64,000 bases of DNA from Pontiella sulfatireligans (GCF_900890705.1 NZ_CAAHFH010000002.1:1860001-1924000); one strand, 5' to 3'. Positions 9,408 through 21,199 are shown, numbered from the stretch's first letter. Numbers and translations: made by a program. The notes: generated by a model not told the origin, from the sequence alone.

Positions 9408-9765
9408 TAGGCTCCGATGCGCTCCCAACGCGCAGAAAACACCCCTTTTCCGTCATGCCGTATTTTCGAAGGTAATACGGCTTCTCCTGTCCGCCTGCGA
9501 TCGTGATGCGCACCACGTTCTTCCCGTCATGCTTTTCAAGTACCAGATCAAAAAGCCCCATGATGGACGGCTGGATATTGTTTTTGAGGCGATCCTTCAC
9601 CGCCAGCTGAACCGCATCGCAATCCGCGATCCCGACCACTTCGCCATCGGCATCGATCCCCAGATGGATCACCCCGCCATCCTGATAATTCAGAAATGCG
9701 ACCACCTCTTTTTCCAGCGAATCCGTCAGCTGACGTTTATATTCAATGCGGTTCGATTCCGTCAT
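9379..9765 (-). pseudogene. AlbA_2/HATPase regulator, N-terminal part cut off by an IS
   Basis: Codons 1-119 (9765-9409) are genuine and encode the AlbA_2 (divergent AAA-4) domain: ESNRIEYKRQLTDSLEKEVV at the start, then FLNYQDGGVIHLGIDADGEV and CFLRVGSASEP. The last nine or so codons (SSLSDLACE) are read out of the transposon end. The rest of the protein is at 6798-7787. AlbA_2/HATPase proteins are often transcription regulators or defence-island members; no partner gene here shows which. Confidence 0.9.
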
Positions 9766-9782
9766 ACATCAAATCCTCTCAC

Positions 9783-9896
9783 TCACCGTCCAAAATCACC
9801 CGATCCCGCCATCATCCTTGGCAAAGTCCCGCATGCTTTCTGCCTCCGGCAACTCGTGTAGTGCTTCACCAATTCGATGACCGGTTGGTTTTCCAT
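9783..9896 (-). pseudogene. 5' remnant of a second nitroreductase gene
   Basis: ATG 9896 opens a 37-codon frame whose first 17 residues, MENQPVIELVKHYTSCR, match the start of the intact nitroreductase (MESQPFINLVKHRTSCR) at 12 of 17 positions. The similarity then stops, and the frame ends at 9783-9785, 18 bases before the AlbA_2 gene. The nitroreductase pair thus brackets the interrupted gene, which suggests that an ancestral nitroreductase was split or duplicated here. Confidence 0.75.
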
Positions 9897-10275
9897 ATGG
9901 TGAAAGCTAGCACAGCCGGAATGTTCCGGCCATTGGAACTAACACCCAAATACCACGACCCTGCCAGACCTCGTTTGTAGAATCCCCATGGCATGAGTTG
10001 AATGGAGGGCGACGCTCCGTCGGAGCCCCGAACTACGTAGATTGATGCTCCAGTATTAACCCGGACGGGAGATGACGAAACGGATGGCCGTGATGGCGGC
10101 CATGCTCACGGAAAAAGCGACGGGGACGTCGCTTCTACGAATATGCCAAGACCGACCTGAAGACGGTACCAAACGGATTGGCTCACAGAGCCAACTCTAC
10201 AACACGCACTGGTGTAGCGTCGGCTCTATGAGCCGATTGCGTCTACGGCGGCAACTCAATCGTGACACTCCCTAG
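9897..10275. other. Gene-free stretch rich in short stems
   Basis: No convincing coding frame. It contains several GC-rich short stems: GCGACG...CGTCGC near 10117-10132, GGCTCACAGAGCC near 10180, and GGCTCTATGAGCC near 10222. Phrases ending in CTACG/ACGTAG recur. This resembles dispersed extragenic repeats; a similar stem is seen after leuS at 62010-62026. Confidence 0.5.
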
Positions 10276-11058
10276 CTACATGGTTCGCCAGAACTTGAGA
10301 TTCTTGGCCTCGATTTCGCGTTGGCTTGGCAACGGATAGAAGATGTTTTCGCCTTCTGTGGCAAAGGTGAAGCCGTGCTTCAACTGGCGGTAGGAAATGC
10401 TGTCAAGGTTGCTGTCCAGGGAGAGCCCCTTGCTGTTCTTTTCCGGACTGGTCGTCAGATCGAGAAAGGCGTCCCTGATCGTTGATGGATGCAGGGCTGC
10501 CACCGGGGAGGGCTTGAAGGGATTCTGCTCGAACTCCTTGAGGAATTCCGGGATATCAATGTTGAGCTGGGTATAGAACTGCTTCGGGGCGGCCTTGGTA
10601 TGGCCGGGCTTGGTGATCCGTTTCCCAAATTCCGGGGGGGTGAGTTTCGACATCACCAGCAGGCGCATGGGCGCAATTTCGGCATAGATCCTGATGGTCT
10701 CGGCATGCGATATATCGTGCTCTCCCCGGTCAAGACCGATGCAATGGCCCTCTTCCGTCGACAGGTACAGCCGCCCGATCGCCGAAAAGTCAACATGCTC
10801 GAGCACGCGGTAGGAGGCAATGAACTTGGTGGCCTTAAGGCGTCCGTCCTCGTGGGGCATGAGCTCCTTCAGCATGTTTTCTATGTCGAAGTAATCGTTT
10901 CGGTAGTCCACATCCACTTCCGCAAAGACCAGCTTGCCGGAATAATGGCGACTGGAACCAGACGTGTAGTGTTTGGCAAACATTTTAGGTTCGAGCTGCG
11001 ACGCAATCAACGCCGTGTTCGGGTAGAGCACCATATAAAGCCGGTTTTCATAGTTCAT
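10276..11058 (-). CDS. Unknown protein translationally coupled to a pyrophosphatase
   Basis: A 260-residue soluble protein with no signal peptide, membrane segment or recognised motif. The start is ATG 11058, which directly follows the upstream pyrophosphatase stop (TAA then one A); a longer frame from 11094 would overlap that gene. Mid-protein features are IGRLYLSTEEGHCIGLD and AEIAPMRLLVMSKLTPPEFG. The C-terminus, YPLPSQREIEAKNLKFWRTM, is basic and polar. Tight coupling implies a joint role or joint regulation with the ion-pumping pyrophosphatase. The function is unknown. Confidence 0.75.
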   Translation of the reverse strand: MNYENRLYMVLYPNTALIASQLEPKMFAKHYTSGSSRHYSGKLVFAEVDVDYRNDYFDIENMLKELMPHEDGRLKATKFIASYRVLEHVDFSAIGRLYLSTEEGHCIGLDRGEHDISHAETIRIYAEIAPMRLLVMSKLTPPEFGKRITKPGHTKAAPKQFYTQLNIDIPEFLKEFEQNPFKPSPVAALHPSTIRDAFLDLTTSPEKNSKGLSLDSNLDSISYRQLKHGFTFATEGENIFYPLPSQREIEAKNLKFWRTM

Positions 11059-11059
11059 T

Positions 11060-13132
11060 TTACAACCCCCAGTAGTTTTTGAGCATTGGCGCAATCACCA
11101 GCGAGATGATGGCCATGAGTTTCAACAGGATATTCAACGACGGTCCGGCGGTATCCTTGAAGGGGTCCCCCACCGTATCGCCGACCACCGCCGCCTTGTG
11201 CGCCTCGGAGCCCTTGCCCTGGCTAGCGCCGCATTCGATCATTTTCTTGGCATTGTCCCAAGCCCCGCCGGCATTCGACATGAAGATGGCCAGGACAACC
11301 CCCGAAGCCGTCACGCCAATCAGGGTTCCGGCCAGCATTTCAGGACCGCCGATAAACCCGACCAGAACGGGTGTCAGCACGGCAACCACTCCCGGCACAA
11401 CCATGCCTTTCAGCGCAGAGGCGGTGGAGATATCGACGCACTTTTTGTAGTCCGGCTCTTCGGTCTCTTTCAGGATGCCCGGTTTTTCGCGGAACTGGCG
11501 GCGGACTTCTTTAATCATGGCAAAAGCGGCCTCGCCAACGGCGTTCATGGCCATGGAGGAAAATAGATAAGGCAGCACCGCCCCCAGCAGCACGCCGGAA
11601 ATAACCTTCGCATTCATCAGGTCGATGGTTCCCACGCCAACCTGCTGCCGGTAGGCCGAAAACAGGATGATCGCCGTCAGGGCAGCCGAACCAATGGCAA
11701 ATCCCTTTCCGATGGCGGCGGTGGTGTTCCCTACGGCGTCAAGCTCATCGGTAATCTCCCGCACCGCCGGAGGAAACTCCGACATTTCGGCCAGGCCGCC
11801 GGCATTGTCCGCAATCGGGCCGTAAGCATCGACGGCCAGCTGGACGCCTAGCGTCATCAGCATGCCCAGCGCGGCAATGGCAATGCCGTAGAGCCCGGCC
11901 AAAGCCTCGCTGGAAAGGATGGCCGCCACAATAATCACAATCGGGGGAAAGGCCGAAACCATGCCGACGCCCATTCCAGTGATGAGGGTCGTGGCCGGAC
12001 CGGTCTCGCAGGCTTTCACGATCTTGTTCACCGGCTTGGTATCGGTGCCGGTATAGTATTCCGTAATCATCCCGATCAGCGTGCCGGCCACCATGCCAAG
12101 CACCGAGGCGAAGAACACATTGAGCCAGCCCACAGCCGCTTCACCCGCGCCGCCGCCCAAAAAGAAATAGCTGAGCAGGAAGGAGAACACGGCGGCAATG
12201 CCCGCCGCGCCAAAGGTTCCCTTGTTCAGGGCCGCTTGCGGCGACTGCCTTTCCTTCACGCGCACCAGCCCCACCCCGATCATCGCGGCAACGATGCCGG
12301 CCACCGCAAGCAGGAGGGGGAAGACCACCAGCTTCAGCCGATATGCATCGCTCCCGGCAATACTGACCCCGAGAACCATCGCGCCGATGATTGAGCCCAC
12401 ATAGGACTCGAACAAGTCCGCCCCCATCCCGGCCACATCACCAACATTGTCGCCCACGTTGTCGGCGATGGTGGCCGGATTCCGATGGTCGTCTTCGGGA
12501 ATTCCCGCCTCGACCTTTCCAACCAAATCCGCCCCAACATCAGCCGCCTTGGTGAAGATGCCGCCGCCCACCCGGGCAAACAAGGCCATCGAGCTCGCAC
12601 CCAGGCTGAATCCGGTAACAATCGGAAGAATCTGGTCGGCAAGGACTCCAACGGAGGAACCGAAAAACAGCCTCCCAAGAAAAAGAAGGACAAGAAAACC
12701 GAGCATGGACAACCCGACCACGCTCATGCCCATCACGCTGCCACCCGTGAACGCAACCTTCAGGGCGGGAATCAAGCCGCCTTGGGCGGCGTGGGTGGTG
12801 CGGGTATTGGCGGCGGTGGCCACCTTCATGCCGATGAATCCCGCCAGCGCGGAAGCCATCGCTCCCACCACGAACGCCACAGACTGGTATCTCAACGAAC
12901 CCTGGTTGGCGATGGCAAGGAAAGCGGCAACAATCAGAACAAAGGGAATCAGAACCTTGTATTCCCGAGTCAGGAACGCCATGGCTCCATCGGCCACGTA
13001 CCCGCCGATTTTTACGAGCTTGGGATTCTCGACCGGCTGCCCGAAAATCCACTTTGTCTTTATCGCCGCATAGCCCAAGGCGAGAAAACTTCCTCCCGCA
13101 ACGATTAACAATGTCCAACTGAATGTATCCAT
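11060..13132 (-). CDS. hppA: Membrane pyrophosphatase, probably K+-dependent and Na+-pumping
   Basis: A 690-residue integral membrane protein with about 16 hydrophobic segments. It couples hydrolysis of pyrophosphate to cation export. The substrate motif [20 protein letters not shown] and the loops [20 protein letters not shown] and [15 protein letters not shown] are intact. The [10 protein letters not shown] motif has Ala where K+-independent enzymes have Lys, so it is probably K+-dependent. Glu in [10 protein letters not shown] is at the position typical of Na+-transporting members; this assignment follows family rules and is an inference. It is divergent from a second pyrophosphatase and followed immediately by an unknown coupled gene. 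Confidence 0.95.
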   Translation of the reverse strand: MDTFSWTLLIVAGGSFLALGYAAIKTKWIFGQPVENPKLVKIGGYVADGAMAFLTREYKVLIPFVLIVAAFLAIANQGSLRYQSVAFVVGAMASALAGFIGMKVATAANTRTTHAAQGGLIPALKVAFTGGSVMGMSVVGLSMLGFLVLLFLGRLFFGSSVGVLADQILPIVTGFSLGASSMALFARVGGGIFTKAADVGADLVGKVEAGIPEDDHRNPATIADNVGDNVGDVAGMGADLFESYVGSIIGAMVLGVSIAGSDAYRLKLVVFPLLLAVAGIVAAMIGVGLVRVKERQSPQAALNKGTFGAAGIAAVFSFLLSYFFLGGGAGEAAVGWLNVFFASVLGMVAGTLIGMITEYYTGTDTKPVNKIVKACETGPATTLITGMGVGMVSAFPPIVIIVAAILSSEALAGLYGIAIAALGMLMTLGVQLAVDAYGPIADNAGGLAEMSEFPPAVREITDELDAVGNTTAAIGKGFAIGSAALTAIILFSAYRQQVGVGTIDLMNAKVISGVLLGAVLPYLFSSMAMNAVGEAAFAMIKEVRRQFREKPGILKETEEPDYKKCVDISTASALKGMVVPGVVAVLTPVLVGFIGGPEMLAGTLIGVTASGVVLAIFMSNAGGAWDNAKKMIECGASQGKGSEAHKAAVVGDTVGDPFKDTAGPSLNILLKLMAIISLVIAPMLKNYWGL

Positions 13133-13480
13133 TTATATCCTTTTATATCCTTTTTTCATAACGGCCATGCATTCCGGCAGGCTGGTTTAATTGGCTGGGT
13201 GGTTATCAGCAAACTTCATCGGGCTAGCCAGCAAAAAGCTGCCGAAAACCGGTTTCAATGGGAAGGGTAGGCACAACGACCAAGTTGTGCAAGAATTCCG
13301 TTGAGGGGAAATAGGAAAATAAAACCGGCAAGTCAAGTTTGGTTTCCCAAGCCCTAGAACCAGCAATGCGCAAATTCAGCGCTAAAATGACGCATTTTCC
13401 CATTTGATATGCGTTGCCCTTCTCTCTAATGTTTGTTAAATTTTGAGTCTTTTGATTTATAGCTAACAATTGGGGAAACT
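13133..13480. other. Divergent promoter region between the two pyrophosphatase genes
   Basis: 348 bases with no gene. Next to the left gene the phrase TATCCTTTT is repeated (13136-13157). A hairpin GCACAAC...GTTGTGC lies near 13270-13290. The right half is AT-rich and ends about 10 bases before the second ATG in TTGGGGAAACT. No known riboswitch fold was recognised. Confidence 0.5.
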
Positions 13481-15772
<2,292 letters not shown>

Positions 15773-15792
15773 TTCCAGCGGCAGGAATTATG

Positions 15793-15824
15793 AAAAAGGC
15801 CACCCCAAATGGGTGGCCTTTTTT
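15793..15824 (+). terminator. Rho-independent terminator of the second pyrophosphatase gene
   Basis: AAAAAGGCCACCC (15793-15805) pairs with GGGTGGCCTTTTT around a CAAAT loop and is followed by further T residues. It starts about 20 bases after the stop. Confidence 0.93.
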
Positions 15825-16096
15825 ACTCGTGACCTGCGCTGCAATATTCCGCTTTGCATCACGTTTTATTACGAGCAAGGGGAGGCACTGGAGGTGGACG
15901 ATGAATATTCAATGGACAAACATGACGGGATTCGGACCGGTAGCATGGAATCAGGGAGGCCCTCCAGTGGCCATCCTGATAAAGCATCCGCCTAATAAAA
16001 TCGGGAAGAACGAGCCAAAGCAGCATCCGGTGGAGGAAATACTTCCAGCCTCTCGCTCAACATCCGCAGCAAGCTGATGACGAGGATCAGAGCCTG
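15825..16096. other. Gene-free gap with a decayed copy of the hppA 3' end
   Basis: No coding frame with family support. Bases 16052-16090 match 15661-15699 of the upstream pyrophosphatase gene at 33 of 39 positions (CTCGCTCAACAT then CTGATGACGA), so this is a degenerate duplication of its 3' end. The rest shows nothing recognisable. Confidence 0.6.
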
Positions 16097-17407
16097 TTAT
16101 TTCCCTGCGCTTCCAGCCTCATACAAAATTCCAAACTCTGGAGATATTTCGTAGACATGATCCTCTTCCCCTTCCGCCTGCCGAATGAAGTTGTTCTTCT
16201 TTAGCTCCCGCAGCACGTTGCTGACATTCTGCTTGGACTTGCCGGTCGAATCCACCAGATCCTGGTTCGAAAAGGTGCCGACAGGCAGACCGAGCATGAA
16301 CTTTTTCTGGCCGGCGGTCAGGCAATTGAGCTTTTCTTCCGTCAGCCTTTTCAAGGCATCGAGCGCCTGCTCTGTTTTCAGCGTACCCACCCGGTTAGGC
16401 GAAATGTTTTCCAAAACCAGCATCTCGATGTCGTTCATCACATTCCGAATCCGGCTGTCATGAATTCTGCAGAGCCGCCTAATCAGATCGTCATCCACCG
16501 GCTTGATGAATTGCCGGTCTTCGTGGGCCAGCACTTCATAGCGCTTGTTTATGATGGCAATGGTCTCGTTTTCGGTAAAAGGGCGAACGTAGACCGGGTT
16601 GCCATAGAAAATGCTCCGCACCCGCTCCTGGGGGGAAACGACCTGCTGAAAGAATCCGCTTCTGGCGACAAATACGAAGTAGGCGTTTTTGATTTGGAGA
16701 ACATCTCTGATGTCGTCGAAAAACTCCCGGCAGGCATCGGCATCCTTGTCCAACAGGATTTCAACGTTGTCCAAATGGATGAGCACGCCGCGGTAGCCGT
16801 TTGCCTGGCACATCGTAATGACTCTGCGGATATAGTCCTCCAGCTGGGTATTTGAAATCTCGCCCTTATGGATGGTGGTGGCCTTTCCCTGCCCAAACTG
16901 CAGCCCCGATCCGGCAATCGAAAATCCGTAGGTTTTTCCGCTCTTGCTTTGATAGTAGGTGCCCGTCGTTGCGATTACCTCCATCAGCAGCTGGTTTTCT
17001 TCAATCGACTTGTCATCCAGCTCGGTAATGAAGGTGCGGGCCAGACAGCTTAGGATATCGATCAGGAACTGTCGTTTCGTCCAATCCTTCTCCGCCGAGA
17101 TTTCGCTGATGGGCGTAAAAAGCGGCCGACTCGTTTTGCGCCACCCGTTTCGGTGGTGGTTTACGAGCGACGTCTTGCCGACCCCGATTTTCCCTTCAAC
17201 CAGCACACAGCCTCCGCCTTCGGATTTGAGGAACTGGTCCAGTTTTTCGCTGGGATTGAGCTCCTCCGTCGTTTCCCGTGGAAGATACGCATTACTCACA
17301 GAAAGCTCGGACTGGCTGAAAAGGCTCAACGGCCGGGTTTCGAAGGGATTGCTCAAAAAGCCGTAATTGGCCCAAATCAACGATTCACGATCCAAATCCT
17401 GTTCCAT
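16097..17407 (-). CDS. AAA ATPase with C-terminal winged helix
   Basis: A 436-residue cytosolic protein. The N-terminus (WANYGFLSNPFETRPL) resembles ExeA/Orc-type ATPases. Walker A is VEGKIGVGKTSLVNHH (near residue 75), Walker B is RGVLIHLDNVEILL (near residue 205), and a sensor-like FVFVARSGFF follows. Residues about 365-420 form a winged helix (GTFSNQDLVDSTGKSKQNVSNVLRELKK, split as NQDLVDSTGKS and KQNVSNVLREL). It may be a DNA-binding ATPase regulator or a target-selection factor. No partner gene is next to it. The upstream region carries a repeated motif that could be its operator. The function is unproven. Confidence 0.75.
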   Translation of the reverse strand: MEQDLDRESLIWANYGFLSNPFETRPLSLFSQSELSVSNAYLPRETTEELNPSEKLDQFLKSEGGGCVLVEGKIGVGKTSLVNHHRNGWRKTSRPLFTPISEISAEKDWTKRQFLIDILSCLARTFITELDDKSIEENQLLMEVIATTGTYYQSKSGKTYGFSIAGSGLQFGQGKATTIHKGEISNTQLEDYIRRVITMCQANGYRGVLIHLDNVEILLDKDADACREFFDDIRDVLQIKNAYFVFVARSGFFQQVVSPQERVRSIFYGNPVYVRPFTENETIAIINKRYEVLAHEDRQFIKPVDDDLIRRLCRIHDSRIRNVMNDIEMLVLENISPNRVGTLKTEQALDALKRLTEEKLNCLTAGQKKFMLGLPVGTFSNQDLVDSTGKSKQNVSNVLRELKKNNFIRQAEGEEDHVYEISPEFGILYEAGSAGK

Positions 17408-17427
17408 GCCTCTGCCTCCGATTATTC

Positions 17428-17525
17428 GTAAACTGCGGTAAACTGAAATCCAATGTACTCCAGTTTATCCCATGAATAAAGTGAGGAATGAGTAAATTGC
17501 AGTAAACTTGAATTTGATTTACCGC
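17428..17525. repeat. Iterated GTAAACT-type motifs upstream of the AAA ATPase gene
   Basis: GTAAACTGCGGTAAACT (17428-17444) is echoed by GTAAATTGCAGTAAACT (17492-17508), and inverted partial copies occur at CAGTTTAT (17461) and GATTTACCGC (17516). All lie within 120 bases upstream of the ATPase/winged-helix start, as expected for an operator cluster. Confidence 0.55.
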
Positions 17526-17589
17526 GGTCCGACGTGACGAATAGACAGAACCCCGTCTGCAACAATTTGATCTTTGCGGGACATGCCAG

Positions 17590-19512
17590 CTAATCCTTAA
17601 GAATCTGAGTGCCGATCCTTCCTTTGCTGGGATATTCATATTCACCTGCATCCAGATGCTTTTCCAGGATCATCAGCGGTACCGTTGCGCCGGTCTCCCT
17701 GTTGAGCATCCTAGCTTCTCCCGAAATTTTCCACCCATCCTTGGTCAGCGTTCTAACTGACGATTTTTGGGCAACGAGACAAACGGTCCCTTGGCTCTTA
17801 ACCGTAAACTGAAGGGGTTTCTCTGTATTGGTACGGCTTTGGCTTATTTTGAACCCTTTGAACCTATCGGGAATTGAAGCAAAAACCCCGCCCCATTCAT
17901 CGAGGGATATATCATCGTCGTTCCGAAATCCGCTGAACGGCCTTTTGCAGTATATCTTTGCATATCCACCCGCCTCGGTTCTTTTTTCCGCCCGACTGGA
18001 AGGCGCAGCCACGGCCCCGCGCTCGGCCTCGAGGGAAGCCGCCTTAATATTATCGATCCAGATGCTTCCTCTTGGCGGGGCTTTGCCTTGACTGAGCCCA
18101 AACCGCATCGACTTCAGATTCCAGACCGTGGAAGCCATTTTCGTGTTGTCCCGGCCGGTTTTGTAGGCATGTTCGATAATGATGCCGCTCTGATCGGGTT
18201 TGATGACTTTCAAGATGCTTTTGAACCGATTGCTCTCCTCGGACTTCTTCGACGAAAAGCTGAAATGGAACCAGGGCGATTTGGAAAGGCCGGTCTCTGG
18301 GCGATCCAGAAACAGGGATGCCGGGAGATTCTTGTCGAGCTTCCAATTCGGCGCACCCCCTATCCAGCTCCACTTCCCGTCGGGCTGGATTCCCAAAGCT
18401 TCGACCCAGCGGCAGCCATCGGCCAGTTCGCCACCTCCCATCAGCAGAGTGAACAGCTCAATGGTTTCGCTGATTCCCCCGGCTTCCAGATCCAGTTTAA
18501 AATCAAAATCCAGCGACCAGGTTTCGCCCAAATCCCAGCTTAGCGCGGCCGGCGCCAAAATCGTGCTGTGCGCAGTTTCGAAGTCTATTTTAAGCGCCTT
18601 TCCTTCTGATCGGCCGGGCGCTTTCTCGACCTTGAAGCCGACGGAGCTTCCGCGGATAAGAGCCCAGTTCTGCTGCCCGGCCAAGCAACCTTCGTGAAAA
18701 TCATCGAAGTTGCAGGCATAGCTTTTTGCCCTCGGCTTGGATGAAATATTCAAGTTGTCGATAAATACCGTTCCGTGGGGAGACTCTTTTCCCACAACAA
18801 AACCACACGTCATCTCTTCAAGGCTCCAGACTTTTATCTGTTTCGGTTTGTTGTCCGGCTCCGTCGTGTAAACCCGATGCAGCACTGCGACGCCAGCGGA
18901 ATCGGTTACCGTAAGCACGCTCTCAAAAGCGCCCTGTTCATCCGCCTTGGTTGTTGTGAACACCAAATGGAACCACTTTGAATCGGCGCTCCCCGTTTCC
19001 GGCCGGGCGACAAATGTCGAAGCAGGTTGATTGCGCAAAAGCTGCCAGTCGGGAGCACCGCCCCCCCAGCACCATTCACCATCAGGTTCGGTGCCGAGCG
19101 CTTCCACCCAGCGGGAGTCCTCTTCCAGCCTGGGGTCGCCCATGGCCAGCAGGAGAAATTCGCGGGTCTCCGGAACCGGCTTCGCGTCCAAATTGAGCCG
19201 GAAATCAAATTCGACCGAACTGGTTTCCCCGGGCTTCCAGCTGAGCGTCTCCGGTGCGGAAATCTTACTGTAGGCCCCTTTGAATTCAATTCTAAGCGCC
19301 TTGTCCCCGGGATTTCCGCTCTTTCCCGCCCCATCGACCACACGGTAGCCACTGGGCACGCCCAAGATTATTTTCCACCCCTGCTGCCCGCAAATCGAGC
19401 CGTCGACATAGTTGTCAAAGGTGTAGGCGGCGGTCGTTCCCTCAGCATTAAAGGCAAAGAGCCCGCCAATAAGGAAAACAAACCATGTTGCCATCCGAAT
19501 GTTCGTTGTCAT
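17590..19512 (-). CDS. Secreted protein with two duplicated lectin-like domains
   Basis: 640 residues from ATG 19512, chosen because GGAGGCG lies just upstream; an earlier ATG at 19563 lacks such a site. A signal peptide (ATWFVFLIGGLFAFNAEG) leads into two homologous domains of about 220 residues. Landmarks recurring in order are: TFDNYVDGSICGQQGW / NFDDFHEGCLAGQQNW; KALRIEF / KALKIDF; SRWVEALGTEPDGEW / CRWVEALGIQPDGKW; GTVFIDNLN / GSIWIDNIK. These look like concanavalin/laminin-G-type jelly rolls. A C-terminal tail of about 170 residues has CLVAQKSSVRTLTKDGW. No catalytic motif is seen. It is probably an exported carbohydrate-binding or surface protein. Confidence 0.75.
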   Translation of the reverse strand: MTTNIRMATWFVFLIGGLFAFNAEGTTAAYTFDNYVDGSICGQQGWKIILGVPSGYRVVDGAGKSGNPGDKALRIEFKGAYSKISAPETLSWKPGETSSVEFDFRLNLDAKPVPETREFLLLAMGDPRLEEDSRWVEALGTEPDGEWCWGGGAPDWQLLRNQPASTFVARPETGSADSKWFHLVFTTTKADEQGAFESVLTVTDSAGVAVLHRVYTTEPDNKPKQIKVWSLEEMTCGFVVGKESPHGTVFIDNLNISSKPRAKSYACNFDDFHEGCLAGQQNWALIRGSSVGFKVEKAPGRSEGKALKIDFETAHSTILAPAALSWDLGETWSLDFDFKLDLEAGGISETIELFTLLMGGGELADGCRWVEALGIQPDGKWSWIGGAPNWKLDKNLPASLFLDRPETGLSKSPWFHFSFSSKKSEESNRFKSILKVIKPDQSGIIIEHAYKTGRDNTKMASTVWNLKSMRFGLSQGKAPPRGSIWIDNIKAASLEAERGAVAAPSSRAEKRTEAGGYAKIYCKRPFSGFRNDDDISLDEWGGVFASIPDRFKGFKISQSRTNTEKPLQFTVKSQGTVCLVAQKSSVRTLTKDGWKISGEARMLNRETGATVPLMILEKHLDAGEYEYPSKGRIGTQILKD

Positions 19513-19884
19513 GCCACGCCTCCGTACTTGCGCAAAGCCCAAAGCAGGAATACACCCGTTCAATCAAGAAATGCAAGAACCATTCACCGCATGTTAAATA
19601 GTATTTGAATGCGTATTTAATATGTTTTTATTCCTGTTCTTATGAAGCCGTGGCAGTAAATGATTCGGCGGTTCCCTCCTGTTCCGGACACGGGCGCCGA
19701 GCCAATCGTCGACCGCGACTCTGCAGGAACAGGCGCGCCCAAACCACGGAAGCCATTTCCAACGTTATCCGAGCGGAAAAATAAAGCCTTATGGGGGTTG
19801 CCTTTGGATAAAAATCCCTATAAACAACGCCGTCTATTGAAAGAGAAAACAGGATATAACCTTTTTTTTCAGGGGGATATAGAT
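19513..19884. other. Intergenic region before the glycosyltransferase gene
   Basis: About 370 bases between divergent genes. The part at 19590-19640 is AT-rich (GTATTTGAATGCGTATTTAATATG), a plausible promoter zone. A coding frame does extend upstream of the glycosyltransferase ATG from 19660, but its composition (Pro/Arg-rich, no signal) looks non-coding. Confidence 0.45.
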
Positions 19885-21180
19885 ATGGGGTTTCACACAA
19901 TTGTTAAAACCGGTTTTGAAGTTGCGCTGACAGGGGCGTTTGTTCTTTCGCTCGGCTACTTTATTGTGACCGCATTTGCACTGGCTCTTTCGCGGCTTCG
20001 GGACAAGCCTGAGACCATTGAAGACGAGTCGCTCTATCCAACCGTCACCGTCCAGATTCCAACGTACAACGAGCTGGCGGCCTTGAACTGCGCCGCGCGC
20101 TGCCTCGACTTCGACTATCCAGCCGACAAGCTGCAGATCATGATCGGCGACGACAGCAACCAACCGGAGCTCTCGGCCCAGATCGACGAATTTGCCGTCG
20201 CCAACCCGCGCATCGAAATCAGCCGCCGGGGCGACAACGCCGGCTTTAAACCAGGCAACCTCAACGTGATGCTGCCCAAGGCCACGGGCGACTATCTTTT
20301 GATCCTCGATTCCGACTTCCTGCCGAAGCGGGACTTCCTCAAGCGCCTGGTGGTTCCGGTGATCAAGGACCCAACGCTGGCCGGCGCACAGGCGGCTTGG
20401 CGCATCATTAACGTGCACGACAACCACAGCACGCTGATGGGCACCGGCATCGTAAACATTATCCACACCGTGATTCTTCCCTTTTTGAAAGCAGCCACGA
20501 ACCAATGCGTTTTCTGCGGTTCGGGCGAGCTGGTAAAGAAAAGCTATCTCGAAGAGCACGGGGGCTGGACGGCCGGCGCGCTGACGGAGGACGTGGACTA
20601 CTCGCTACGCGTGATTACCGACGGCAAGCGCATCGCCTATGTTTCCGACCTGCGCATCCGCTGCGAAGTCCCCTACACGCCGGGCGATCTATTCCGCCAG
20701 CAAATGCGATGGGCCTATGGCGTAATGCGCGCTTTCATGGCGCACGGCAAGAAGCTGTTCCTTTCGCGCACCATCCAGAAACGCACCAAATTCGCCGCGT
20801 TCCTCTTCGGCAGCGGCTATGTTATGATTACCCTGCTCCTGCTCACGATGATTCTCGGAGCATTGAATCTGATTTCCGGCATACTGGGCGTTGACCCGGC
20901 CTCGGCGCAAACCTCTTCCTACACCGTCGGCCATTTTGTCTACGATACCGCCGTCAACCTGCTGCTGACCTGCGGCATGCTGGTTTCGTCCATCGCCGCC
21001 GGCTTCATCAATGGCTTTGGCTTCCGAAGCATCGGCCGGCTGGTGGCCTCTTCGCTGACCATCGGCGTTATCTGCATGTTCTTTGTTGGCCGCGGCCTCA
21101 TTACGGCTTGGCTCGGCCTGCCGATGAAGTGGTTCATGCTCAAGAAGGCAGGGAACGACCAGGCCTCCGCTAAGGCATAG
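19885..21180 (+). CDS. Processive family-2 glycosyltransferase (cellulose-synthase-like)
   Basis: 431 residues from ATG 19885, preceded by AGGGGG. One N-terminal membrane helix (residues about 8-35) is followed by a GT-A domain: VTVQIPTYNELAAL, IGDDSNQPE (first Asp pair), LILDSDFLPK (DxD metal site), LTEDVDYSLRVI (catalytic TED) and FRQQMRWAYGVMR (QxxRW). Two or three C-terminal membrane helices end the protein. These motifs define a processive inverting synthase that makes a beta-linked polysaccharide from a nucleotide sugar and extrudes it. No accessory synthase genes are adjacent. It converges with the PaaX-like gene across a 36-bp palindrome. Confidence 0.88.
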   Translation: MGFHTIVKTGFEVALTGAFVLSLGYFIVTAFALALSRLRDKPETIEDESLYPTVTVQIPTYNELAALNCAARCLDFDYPADKLQIMIGDDSNQPELSAQIDEFAVANPRIEISRRGDNAGFKPGNLNVMLPKATGDYLLILDSDFLPKRDFLKRLVVPVIKDPTLAGAQAAWRIINVHDNHSTLMGTGIVNIIHTVILPFLKAATNQCVFCGSGELVKKSYLEEHGGWTAGALTEDVDYSLRVITDGKRIAYVSDLRIRCEVPYTPGDLFRQQMRWAYGVMRAFMAHGKKLFLSRTIQKRTKFAAFLFGSGYVMITLLLLTMILGALNLISGILGVDPASAQTSSYTVGHFVYDTAVNLLLTCGMLVSSIAAGFINGFGFRSIGRLVASSLTIGVICMFFVGRGLITAWLGLPMKWFMLKKAGNDQASAKA

Positions 21181-21199
21181 CCCGCTCCCCAGAAAAAGC

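Noticed and set aside
13133-13480. A riboswitch upstream of the pyrophosphatase genes
   Set aside because: Only a simple hairpin is visible; no conserved riboswitch core was recognised.
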